Source: Marinobacter salsuginis (lineage in GTDB: Bacteria > Pseudomonadota > Gammaproteobacteria > Pseudomonadales > Oleiphilaceae). Taken from it: a DNA stretch of 64,000 nucleotides. The position numbers and the translations under genes are program-made. The DNA lies in NCBI RefSeq assembly GCF_009617755.1, contig NZ_BGZH01000001.1, positions 1,054,001 to 1,118,000 of the forward strand, in the 5' to 3' direction. Numbering within the stretch: the stretch's first letter is position 1; the number at the start of each line of letters is the position of its first letter. This document shows, piece by piece, positions 44,097 to 51,334 of the stretch. The notes beneath the pieces were generated by a model. It was given only the letters and a program-made list of their open reading frames with translations, was not told the origin of the DNA and did not search any database.

Positions 44097-44974
44097 TACA
44101 TTTCGCTCATCAGCCACTCCTTGAATGCTTTCATCCCGACGGTCAGCGGACGTTGTTTACGGTAGACCAGATAGAAGGCCCGATTCGTATCGAGCTGGAT
44201 GTCGAACGGCACCACCAATTTACCCGATTTAATCTCACGAGACGTCAGGGTGCTATCAGCCAGCGCAACTCCCAGGCCCTCCTGGGCCGCCGCCGTGGCC
44301 AGTTGCCCACTGGACATCTGCAGGCCGCCCCTGGTGGATATAAAATCAACGCCCGATTGTTGCAGCCAGTTCTCCCACTCCCACTTCCGTTTGCTGACAT
44401 AGATCAACGTGTGTTTGGCCAGGTCTTCAGGTTTTTCCAGCGGTAACCCTCCCTCCAATAGCTGCGGGCTACACACCGGCACCAGCATTACTCTGCGCAG
44501 AAAATGCACTTCGATGTCGTCCCATTCACCACTACCAAAATAGACCGCCATGTCGGTACTTGTGCGATCAAAATCCAGCAGCCCCATGGACGCGTTAATT
44601 TCCAGTTCAATATCGGGGTACAAGGCCTGGAATCGGGCCATGCGCGGCATCAGCCAGCGGGTGAGGAAGTTGGGGGCAACGCTGATCTTGACCACGTTGG
44701 ATTCCTGGTTCTCAGTCAGACGCTGAGTGGCCATCTCAATCTCGTCGAACGCGTGCCTGACAGATGTGAGGTATTGCTCGCCTTCACTGGTCAACGTCAC
44801 CGTTCGCCTGCTTCGGTCAAATAGTGAAAGCCCCAAATATTCTTCAAGTGTCTTCACCTGATGACTGACCGCGGATGAGGTCACAAAAAGTTCCTTGCCA
44901 GCTGCGGCAAAGCTGCGATGTCTCGCGGCTGATTCAAATACCCGAAGCGCATTCAGGGGTGGCAGGTGGCGCAT
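44096..44974 (-). CDS. LysR-type transcriptional regulator, GcvA-like
   Basis: 292 residues. HTH of the GcvA group (LPPLNALRVFESAARHRSFA, ELFVTSSAVSHQVKTLEEYL) and effector domain (APNFLTRWLMPRMARFQALY, TDMAVYFGSGEWDDIEVHFL). It is a paralogue in layout of the regulator at 36943 and is divergent from a 57-residue small protein (45101), probably its target. Its stop codon touches a dispersed repeat copy. Confidence 0.88.
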   Translation of the reverse strand: MRHLPPLNALRVFESAARHRSFAAAGKELFVTSSAVSHQVKTLEEYLGLSLFDRSRRTVTLTSEGEQYLTSVRHAFDEIEMATQRLTENQESNVVKISVAPNFLTRWLMPRMARFQALYPDIELEINASMGLLDFDRTSTDMAVYFGSGEWDDIEVHFLRRVMLVPVCSPQLLEGGLPLEKPEDLAKHTLIYVSKRKWEWENWLQQSGVDFISTRGGLQMSSGQLATAAAQEGLGVALADSTLTSREIKSGKLVVPFDIQLDTNRAFYLVYRKQRPLTVGMKAFKEWLMSEM

Positions 44975-45100
44975 AACTTCGCTCGAATGGTGAGATTAAT
45001 TCATCATTCTGATGAGAAAGGATCGCTTTTTCAACAGCCTCATACTCATTAATATGCTCCCTATCGAAATGACTCACTTGTCAAACGAGGACACAGCATC

Positions 45101-45274
45101 ATGAGTTACCAAGCTCCGAAACTGAACGAAGACGGCTCTATCGACATTGATTACTACACCCAGCTTGCAAAGCAACAGCGTAGTGAGCACATTGCGCAGA
45201 TGGCGACTTCATTGAAAGCCAACATTAAATCCTTTTTCCACGTAAAGCTGCCAAAGCTGTCTACCAGCCATTGA
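45101..45274 (+). CDS. Small acidic/basic protein (57 aa) divergent from a GcvA-type regulator
   Basis: 57 codons from ATG 45101 with aggacac upstream. Sequence: SYQAPKLNEDGSIDIDYYTQ, LAKQQRSEHIAQMATSLKAN, then a basic hydrophobic tail ending LPKLSTSH. The middle (DGSIDIDYY...RSEHIAQM) resembles short RSP_7527-like proteins that, like DUF1127 proteins, sit beside LysR genes. A terminator follows at 45316. Confidence 0.6.
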   Translation: MSYQAPKLNEDGSIDIDYYTQLAKQQRSEHIAQMATSLKANIKSFFHVKLPKLSTSH

Positions 45275-45581
45275 CCTGTGCCCCCTTCAGCGCTCAATGA
45301 TCTTAAGTGTGAATTGGCTGGTTTCGTCAGCGCTGGCGAACCAGCCTGCTTTTTAAGGCTTTTCCGACATACAGGCGCGACATAGCGTGAAGGTTGACGT
45401 AATAGCGAAGTTCAAGAACGGAGAATAGAAACGCCGTCGATCTCAGTAACCGTTTTTGAATCCGCCCGTTCAATGATTTTGAGAAGTGTGGATTGAATGG
45501 ATTCGTCTTCCCCGGTTTTCGCTGTCCCCGAAAAAAACCGAGCCAGGAAAGAGAGTCTCAGGATAGCTCTTTGCTTCAGGT
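45275..45581. other. Intergenic stretch with two related coding-like fragments
   Basis: About 300 bp. Besides the terminator, two imperfect direct repeats of about 40 bp (near 45291-45330 and 45470-45510) both translate on the minus strand into similar ends: DETSQFTLKIIER and DESIQSTLLKIIERADSKT. The second runs on to EIDGVSILRS and a stop near 45421. They look like debris of one gene family. The block near 45500 (TCCCCGGTTTTCGC) also resembles the dispersed repeat. Confidence 0.4.
45316..45354 (+). terminator. Intrinsic terminator after the 57-aa protein gene
   Basis: GGCTGGTTTCG (45316-45326), loop of ten bases, CGAACCAGCC (45337-45346), then TGCTTTTT. About ten pairs with one bulge followed by a U-run. 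Confidence 0.7.
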
Positions 45582-46037
45582 TCAAACCGGCAGTTCAATA
45601 ATCTCACCAACCACACAGTCTTCACTCACCTGCAACCGCCCTACCGTGATCGGCAGCGTAAAACGCCGGGGCCCGGCGCCACCGGGATTGAAATAAAGAA
45701 CATCGCCGATCCATTCATTACGGGGTTTGTGGGAATGGCCGGCGATCACCACGCGGTAACGGCCTTGCGGATCGAAGTCGAGGGTTTTGACGTCGTGAAG
45801 CATGTAAAAGGCGTGGCCGAGGAATTCCAGATCCTGAACATCAGGGAGCGTCGCTGCACGGCCTGCTGTATCGATATTGCCGCGGATAGCAACCAAGGGA
45901 GCGATGGCCTCCAGTGCTTCCAGAACCTCATCCCGCCCCACGTCACCGGCATGAAGGATCAGATCCGAGTCCTCCAGAGCCTCCAGGGCTTCGGGACGCA
46001 TTTTGCTGTGGGTGTCTGCGATTACCCCGATTTGCAT
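45582..46037 (-). CDS. Metallophosphoesterase, YfcE/MJ0936 type
   Basis: 151 residues with the full metal-site set: GVIADTHSKM (D8, H10), ILHAGDVGRDE, IRGNIDT, VIAGHSHKPR and YFNPGG. These small enzymes hydrolyse phosphodiesters using Mn or Ni; the physiological substrate is unknown. It is the intact paralogue of the remnant at 36029-36289, to which it is nearly identical at the DNA level over the shared blocks. Confidence 0.88.
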   Translation of the reverse strand: MQIGVIADTHSKMRPEALEALEDSDLILHAGDVGRDEVLEALEAIAPLVAIRGNIDTAGRAATLPDVQDLEFLGHAFYMLHDVKTLDFDPQGRYRVVIAGHSHKPRNEWIGDVLYFNPGGAGPRRFTLPITVGRLQVSEDCVVGEIIELPV

Positions 46038-46184
46038 GGTTACGCCTCGTTCAGTCTCTCAGCCGACCTGCCTGGCCCGTGCACGTGGCCAGGCAGATAG
46101 GCATTGCTATAGTGAAACAAGCCCGCCTCGCTCCCATAGTGGCGAGATACAGTGCCAACGTACAACCCATGGCAGGAGTTTCCC

Positions 46185-46616
46185 ATGCCCACTTACACCG
46201 TCACGGTCGCGAATCTGTCTCTGTCGCCGCAGCAGAAATCACAGATCGCCGAGGCCATCACAGCGGCCCATAACGCCCAAACCGGCGCTCCGCGGTTCTT
46301 TGCCCAGGTTCTGTTTTCTGCTGCCAATCAGGGCGATCACTTTGTGGGTGGCAGAGCGAATACCGCGCCTCAGGTGTATGTGCACGGCCTGGTGCGGGAG
46401 GGCAGAAGCATCGAGATCAAACAGGGCCTGATGAGCCAGATGCTGGAAGAAATTGCCCACATCGTAGAGATCACAGCGGAAGATGTCTGGATTTATCTGC
46501 AGGACATTCCAGCCACCCAGATGATCGAGTTTGGGCGGTTTTTGCCGGCGCCGGGAGAGGAAGCTGAGTGGGAAAAGGGAATATCTCCGGAGAAGCGGGC
46601 TAGCTTGCCCAAATAA
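46185..46616 (+). CDS. Tautomerase family protein
   Basis: 143 residues from ATG 46185 (ggcaggag upstream), which places Pro2 at the mature N-terminus as catalysis in this family requires; the frame upstream to 46152 is rejected for that reason. Start MPTYTVTVANLSLSPQQKSQ, then GAPRFFAQVLFSAANQGDHF and VHGLVREGRSIEIKQGLMSQ. Similar to the cis-3-chloroacrylic acid dehalogenase-like branch. The substrate is unknown. Confidence 0.8.
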   Translation: MPTYTVTVANLSLSPQQKSQIAEAITAAHNAQTGAPRFFAQVLFSAANQGDHFVGGRANTAPQVYVHGLVREGRSIEIKQGLMSQMLEEIAHIVEITAEDVWIYLQDIPATQMIEFGRFLPAPGEEAEWEKGISPEKRASLPK

Positions 46617-46621
46617 CCGCA

Positions 46622-46645
46622 TTAATAGATCTTTCCCGGTTTTCC
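46622..46645 (+). repeat. Dispersed ~25-bp repeat, copy 6
   Basis: TTAATAGATCTTTCCCGGTT, then TTCC. It lies between the tautomerase stop and the NYN-domain gene. Confidence 0.6.
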
Positions 46646-46708
46646 GCGGTTCCGGCTTTGCTGCTAGTATTCGGAACCACCATCTGAGACAAGGACAGCT
46701 CAAGCACG

Positions 46709-47455
46709 ATGAACAGCAACTACAAAATCGCTCTACTCATCGACTGCGACAACGTCAGTCACCAGTCCATCGAGGGGGTACTCCAGGAGCTCGCAAAGTA
46801 CGGCGCCGTAAACGTGCGCCATGCCCACGGAAACTGGAACGGTCCCCAGTTGGGTGGCTGGATCGAAAAGCTGCACGCCAACGCCATCCGCCCAGTTCAG
46901 CAGTTTGCCTACACAACCGGCAAGAACGCTACCGATGCCTCAATGATCATTGACGCCATGGACCTGCTCTACAGCGGGAACGTCGATGCCTTCGCCCTAA
47001 TGACCAGCGACTCTGACTTCACGCCGCTGGTGATGCGAATTCTCGAAGCAGGTCTGCCCGTCTTTGGCTTCGGCGAGCGCAAAACTCCAATGCCCTTCGT
47101 AAACGCCTGCTCGCAATTCATCTACACAGAGAATCTGCGCGAAGAGACAGAGGAACCGGATCACGTCAACAACGGCGGCATGCCAAAACCAACTGTGGAA
47201 ACCAAGTGGGAACGGAACAAGCTGCGGGGCGACACCGTGCTGGTGCGTACTCTACGAACTGCGGTGGAACAGACTGCTGACGACGATGGCTGGGCCCATC
47301 TCGGCAAGGTTGGCCAGTACATTTCGAATAACAGTTCCTTCTCCCCCGTGAACTACGGGTACAAGAAGCTGAGCGATCTTATCCGAGCCAGTGAGCTCTT
47401 CGAGATGAGTGTGCGGGATAAGAATGTTTTCTACATTAAGAGCCCGGAAAAATAA
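46709..47455 (+). CDS. NYN-domain (LabA/DUF88-like) protein with C-terminal OST-HTH domain
   Basis: 248 residues. The NYN/PIN-like nuclease core is at 1-145: ALLIDCDNVSHQSIEGVLQE, GKNATDASMIIDAMDLLYSG, FALMTSDSDFTPLVMRILEA with the acidic residues of the active site. The C-terminal part (about 160-245; LRTAVEQTADDDGWAHLGKV, GQYISNNSSFSPVNYGYKKL) is an OST-HTH/LOTUS-like RNA-binding domain. The pairing predicts an RNA-targeted nuclease. Its TAA stop lies inside a dispersed repeat copy (47451-47472), and another copy lies upstream. Confidence 0.82.
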   Translation: MNSNYKIALLIDCDNVSHQSIEGVLQELAKYGAVNVRHAHGNWNGPQLGGWIEKLHANAIRPVQQFAYTTGKNATDASMIIDAMDLLYSGNVDAFALMTSDSDFTPLVMRILEAGLPVFGFGERKTPMPFVNACSQFIYTENLREETEEPDHVNNGGMPKPTVETKWERNKLRGDTVLVRTLRTAVEQTADDDGWAHLGKVGQYISNNSSFSPVNYGYKKLSDLIRASELFEMSVRDKNVFYIKSPEK

Positions 47456-47472
47456 ATCTGTCCAGGTATTCG
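47451..47472 (+). repeat. Dispersed ~25-bp repeat, copy 7
   Basis: AATAAATCTGTCCAGGTATT, then CG. The first bases hold the stop codon of the NYN-domain gene. Confidence 0.65.
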
Positions 47473-47793
47473 CGTTTTCAGACCCCATCCAATTTATGCA
47501 GACCTATACTTAACCGAAGTGTCGAGCGGGTTAGTAGCGAACCAAATTGCGGCTGGACCACCACGCGGAGGCCGGCAAAGAATCTCAGAGATAAGTCTGT
47601 CCACTTTCCACAGCCAAATGGGTCAAAGCTAGGCCTATGCCGGTAACAGACTGTGTCTACCTTCGATTGTTTTAGAGTCGCTGGAAATAGTACCATCTGG
47701 CTCAGCAACGACGGCGCAGAGACTTTGGCAATCGACAACTACTAATGGGTAGTCCGCCCCAAGCACATCACCTAAAAAAGGCAATACTCAAAA
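47456..47793. other. Intergenic stretch left of the AT-rich cassette
   Basis: About 340 bp with two dispersed-repeat copies (47451, 47590) and no convincing gene. The composition shifts toward AT near the right end, where the cassette begins. Confidence 0.5.
47590..47610 (+). repeat. Dispersed ~25-bp repeat, copy 8 (degenerate)
   Basis: GATAAGTCTGTCCACTTTCC, then A. Two or three mismatches to consensus; the last copy before the cassette. Confidence 0.45.
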
Positions 47794-48618
47794 GTGACAG
47801 TGGCACAGAACCCGATCACCGAAAAACCCCCGCTAATGCCTTTTATCAAGTGGGCAGGGGGCAAGAGGTGGCTTTACCAGAAACACCAAACATTATTTCC
47901 CGATTTCACTGGTCGTTATTTTGAGCCTTTTTTAGGCGGCGCGGCTATTTTCTTCGCTCTCCAACCTAACGAATCTGTTCTATCAGACTCGAATCAGTGG
48001 CTCATTGAAACCTACCAAGCGATCCGTGACGATTGGAAAACCGTGGTCAAAAAACTACAGGAACACCAAGATTACCACTGTAAAGATTACTATTACGACA
48101 TCAGATCCATTAGGTTTGAAAACATTATGGATCGAGCAGCTCAATTTTTATATTTAAACAGAACCTGCTGGAATGGATTATTTCGTGTGAATCTGTCTGG
48201 TAGATTCAATGTCCCGATAGGCACAAAAACACGCGTGATACTGGATGACGACTTTCAGTCGATATCACGAATACTAAAAAGAGCAAAATTATCGGTCTCG
48301 GACTTTGAAGACACGATTAGTCAGGCCAACGAAGGCGACCTTATATTTGCTGACCCACCTTATTCTGTTAAACACAACTATAACGGGTTCGTTAAATATA
48401 ACGAAAAAATATTCTCATGGAGTGATCAAGAGCGGCTTCATCGCTCACTGAAGGAAGCGAAATCTAGGGGAGCCCATGTCATACTAACTAACGCTAATCA
48501 TGAATCAATACGCGAATTATATTCTGATGATTTCCAGGTTTTCGAGGCGTATAGACACAGCACACTGTCTGGAAGCAGTGATCACAGATGCGCAACTTCA
48601 GAGCTAGTCATCAGATAA
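47794..48618 (+). CDS. D12-class DNA adenine-N6 methyltransferase (Dam-like)
   Basis: 274 residues, GTG 47794. Class D12 motifs: SAM-binding PFIKWAGGKRWL near 16-27 and FEPFLGGAAIFF near 43-54, RTCWNGLFRVN near 123-133, and catalytic DPPY at 187-190 (LIFADPPYSVKHNYNGF). It methylates adenine N6 in a specific duplex sequence; the target is not readable, though the Dam/MboI branch is likely. The gene is AT-rich and lacks a neighbouring restriction endonuclease. The membrane protein gene follows by 17 bp and the DGQHR gene after it, so one operon. Confidence 0.88.
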   Translation: MTVAQNPITEKPPLMPFIKWAGGKRWLYQKHQTLFPDFTGRYFEPFLGGAAIFFALQPNESVLSDSNQWLIETYQAIRDDWKTVVKKLQEHQDYHCKDYYYDIRSIRFENIMDRAAQFLYLNRTCWNGLFRVNLSGRFNVPIGTKTRVILDDDFQSISRILKRAKLSVSDFEDTISQANEGDLIFADPPYSVKHNYNGFVKYNEKIFSWSDQERLHRSLKEAKSRGAHVILTNANHESIRELYSDDFQVFEAYRHSTLSGSSDHRCATSELVIR

Positions 48619-48635
48619 AATAAAAGGACGTTCCA

Positions 48636-49187
48636 ATGTTCACTCTAGGATTGATACTTTACCTGTTACTAATAATAGTCCTAGCCTCCATGCTCCGATC
48701 CTATAATCCAACATGGATTACTTATGGTCGCTCGCTTGGCGAATTCTCCTTAGTATACTTAGTTGGCAATATACCATTTCTATTTATTTTGATAGATGGC
48801 TCACTCTCAGCAAAGTCTATTACGCTTAGAGAATTTTTGGCAGAGGAAGGAAGGCCTGGAGAAATACTCATCTATGTCTCAGCCTTTCTAGCACCAGTAA
48901 TTTTTACATTTCTCTCATGGTACAAGAGTGCCAATCCTACATGGCATACTACACACTTCCTGCTTATCCTCGCTTGTTTAATGCTAAGCCTCTATCTTTT
49001 TGTAAAATATAGAAACCTCGATTTCTTTGAAAATACCAAAATTGACCAAGTATCCCTATTCTTATACTTATGCTCTCTAACGCTATGGTTTTTTTCAATT
49101 GTCTACTATCGAGCTCTCAATGAAAAGAACTTTTCTCACAAGGGAAAAAACAAGATTTTAACTAGAATGCAGCAGGAAGGATATTAA
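48636..49187 (+). CDS. Five-helix membrane protein of unknown function (cassette gene 2)
   Basis: 183 residues, ATG 48636. Predicted helices near 2-20, 37-55, 73-93, 107-123 and 138-158; no conserved charged motif stands out and no family was recognised. It is markedly AT-rich, like both neighbours. It sits between a methyltransferase and a DGQHR protein, separated from the latter by one base, so it belongs to the same transcript. Membrane effectors of this size are common in anti-phage operons (inference only). Confidence 0.7.
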   Translation: MFTLGLILYLLLIIVLASMLRSYNPTWITYGRSLGEFSLVYLVGNIPFLFILIDGSLSAKSITLREFLAEEGRPGEILIYVSAFLAPVIFTFLSWYKSANPTWHTTHFLLILACLMLSLYLFVKYRNLDFFENTKIDQVSLFLYLCSLTLWFFSIVYYRALNEKNFSHKGKNKILTRMQQEGY

Positions 49188-49188
49188 A

Positions 49189-50349
49189 ATGGAAAATTTG
49201 GAAGAAATTTATATTCCTGCGATCAAGGTTAGGCAGCCAGTGGGTGACTTTTATCAAGCTGTTGTTCCGTGGAACCTACTCACGAAAATATCGGTTGCTG
49301 ATGTCAGAGCGATCGAAGGCGGCAAGGAAAGAGAACTTGATCGCTATATGGGAATACAACGAAAAATAGATCCAAAAAGAATAAAAGATATTGAAAAGTA
49401 TGTAGAAAATGTTGATGCAACGTTTCCAACTTCCATTGTCTTGGCAATAGAAGAGGAAAATATTGACTGGGACGAAGAGAAAAATATCCTTAAAATATTC
49501 GATGGAAATGGCAATGGTTTAGAAGAAGTAGCTAAAATTTTAGACGGTCAACACCGAGTAGAGGGTATTCATAACTTTAGTGGTGAAGTTTTTGACTTAC
49601 CGGTCACGATCTTTGTCGGAGCAGACATGCCAACACAGGCCAACATCTTCGCGACCGTAAACTTGGCACAAACAAAAGTGAATAGGAGCTTGGTATATGA
49701 TCTATTCGAGTACGAAACATCCCGTAGCCCTCAAAAGTCCTGCCATGAAATTGCGGTAGCTCTTGACTCATATGAAACCAGCCCTTTTTACAAACGTATA
49801 AAGCGGTTAGGCACTGCCACACCCGGTAGAAAGAACGAACTACTAACCCAAGCTGTAATTGTTGAGTCTTTGCTGGACTTCATCGCGAAGGACCCCTGGG
49901 AAGATAGAAATAAGTTTCTAAAAAGAATATTTGCAAGCAATTATTCGGATACTAAGCTTATTGATAAATTTATTTTTCGCCCCTTATGGATCGACGAAAA
50001 AGACCATGAAATAGCTGGCATAGTAATGAACTTTTTCAGGGCAGTAGCAGAAAGGTGGCCAAAAGCATGGAATGACTTCGAAACAAAAGGGAACGTATTA
50101 CCCAAATCGAACGGATTTAAGGCCTTAATGAGATTCTTAAGACCTCTTTACAAAACCATTAACCCAAACTTCTCTAATGAGGTCAACGTACCAACCACGG
50201 AAGAATTCTTAAAACACTTATCTCAAGTAAAAATGGATGATGCTGATTTCAATATTGAAACATTCCCCCCAGGAACCAGTGGGGAATCAAAGCTTTACAA
50301 AATACTGATAGAGTCAATACCAGAACCTCAGTATGCTATAAAATTCTGA
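49189..50349 (+). CDS. DGQHR-domain protein (DndB-like)
   Basis: 386 residues, ATG 49189 after aaggatattaaa. The signature motif DGQHR occurs at 119-123 (AKILDGQHRVEGI), with the family's second motif NLAQTKVNRS near 158-167 (variant of the NxxQ pattern) and PTSIVLAIEEE before it. DGQHR proteins include DndB, a regulator of DNA phosphorothioation, and are usually found beside DNA-modification genes. No dndCDE or restriction genes are present here. With the D12 methyltransferase and the membrane protein it forms an AT-rich three-gene cassette. Confidence 0.85.
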   Translation: MENLEEIYIPAIKVRQPVGDFYQAVVPWNLLTKISVADVRAIEGGKERELDRYMGIQRKIDPKRIKDIEKYVENVDATFPTSIVLAIEEENIDWDEEKNILKIFDGNGNGLEEVAKILDGQHRVEGIHNFSGEVFDLPVTIFVGADMPTQANIFATVNLAQTKVNRSLVYDLFEYETSRSPQKSCHEIAVALDSYETSPFYKRIKRLGTATPGRKNELLTQAVIVESLLDFIAKDPWEDRNKFLKRIFASNYSDTKLIDKFIFRPLWIDEKDHEIAGIVMNFFRAVAERWPKAWNDFETKGNVLPKSNGFKALMRFLRPLYKTINPNFSNEVNVPTTEEFLKHLSQVKMDDADFNIETFPPGTSGESKLYKILIESIPEPQYAIKF

Positions 50350-50389
50350 TTACTACGCTCAAGAAGCTTGGAGAGGTGTGCCACGGGCT

Positions 50390-50635
50390 CACCTCTATCG
50401 GTTCTACCTCTCCCCCTTCTCGCCAGCCTTTGTTGCTGCCCTGCGGAGAAGTCCCAGCGCACAGGGTGCCGTATTTCGTCCAGCACCGGCAACAGACTAT
50501 TCACTAGATTAGGGCTGTTTTTCTGCATTCCTTTCCGCACCGCCAGTCCAGTAAGCAGGTTTAGTTTGATGGTCAGCAGAAGAAAGATCGGTTGGCACCT
50601 ACACATAGCCGATACCCGAGAATGATCACAGTTTT
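50390..50635 (-). pseudogene. Fragment of a urtE-like ABC ATPase gene
   Basis: On the minus strand about 75 codons without a stop read CRCQPIFLLLTIKLNLLTGL, AVRKGMQKNSPNLVNSLLPV, LDEIRHPVRWDFSAGQQQRL. This aligns with the middle of UrtE in the same window (QIFPLLTVEENLRTGLAVRK ... ELFPVLKEMKHRRGGDLSGG). DNA similarity is also visible, e.g. CGCACCGCCAG. It lacks Walker A and everything after the signature motif, so it cannot function. It lies 6 kb from the intact urtE, between the AT-rich cassette and hupE. Confidence 0.65.
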
Positions 50636-50657
50636 TTTCGAAAAGGATCATGAAAGA

Positions 50658-50679
50658 CCCGCCCGGTTTCCCGGGGCGG
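50658..50679 (-). terminator. Putative terminator of the urea operon
   Basis: On the minus strand CCGCCCCGG, loop GAAA, CCGGGCGG (one bulge), followed by GTCTTTCA. It stands 37 bp after the hupE stop and is the first strong hairpin after the whole urt-ure transcript. Confidence 0.55.
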
Positions 50680-50715
50680 CTTTCCTGTTTGCTTTTGCTC
50701 GTTCTGACGTGCGTA

Positions 50716-51291
50716 TCAGGCAGCCGTTAAGTATGCCCCCGCAACCGCGAGAACACCGCCAATACCACGACTGAACCGGCTATCAGCTTTCAGCATCACG
50801 CTACCCAGCCCACGGCCAACCAAAGTGATTGCAAGCGTAGCGATGGAGAAACCAGCCAGGTAAGCGGCGAGAGTGGCGCCTGCAGGCATTTCAGCGCCAT
50901 GCGCGAAGCCGTGAAACAGCATAAACGCACCAACCAGAGTGCCGCCCACAGCCGTCGGCAGTTTCGCCAGTGTGGCAATCAAGATACCGGCGACCAGTAC
51001 GGAGAAGGTAATCCCGGTTTCCACGCCCGGCAGGCTCAGGCCGCCCCAGGCGAGGGTGGCGCCGAGATTCATGCCGCCGATCACGAAGGCCGGAGTGGCG
51101 TTTTTCATGTGCTTGCTCTGGCGCACACTCCAGAAGCCGATGGCGGCCATGGCCAGCAGGTGGTCCAGGCCCAGCATGGGGTGCAGCAGGCCGCTGGTGA
51201 AACCGCCTTCGGCGTGGCCGGAGTGGGCCGTGGCGGTGGCGGAAGCCGTGAGTAGTGCGGCGGCGGTGAGGAGTTTGGCTGTGAATTTCAT
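50716..51291 (-). CDS. hupE: HupE/UreJ family nickel permease
   Basis: 191 residues. Signal-like N-terminus with LLTASATATAHSGH, the HPMLGLDHLLAMAAIGFWSV segment with the metal-binding His-x4-Asp-His pattern, and AFMLFHGFAHGAEMPAGATL, typical of HupE/UreJ. About six helices. It imports nickel (or cobalt) for urease; its place as the last gene of the urease operon fits this. The terminator candidate follows at 50658. Confidence 0.85.
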   Translation of the reverse strand: MKFTAKLLTAAALLTASATATAHSGHAEGGFTSGLLHPMLGLDHLLAMAAIGFWSVRQSKHMKNATPAFVIGGMNLGATLAWGGLSLPGVETGITFSVLVAGILIATLAKLPTAVGGTLVGAFMLFHGFAHGAEMPAGATLAAYLAGFSIATLAITLVGRGLGSVMLKADSRFSRGIGGVLAVAGAYLTAA

Positions 51292-51334
51292 GGTTATCTC
51301 CTGATGGTTCTCAAGTCGTTCGAAGTCGGTTGGC

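Noticed and set aside
47478..47738. 86-codon minus-strand frame left of the AT-rich cassette
   Set aside because: Contains dispersed-repeat sequence, no ribosome binding site and no recognisable domain.
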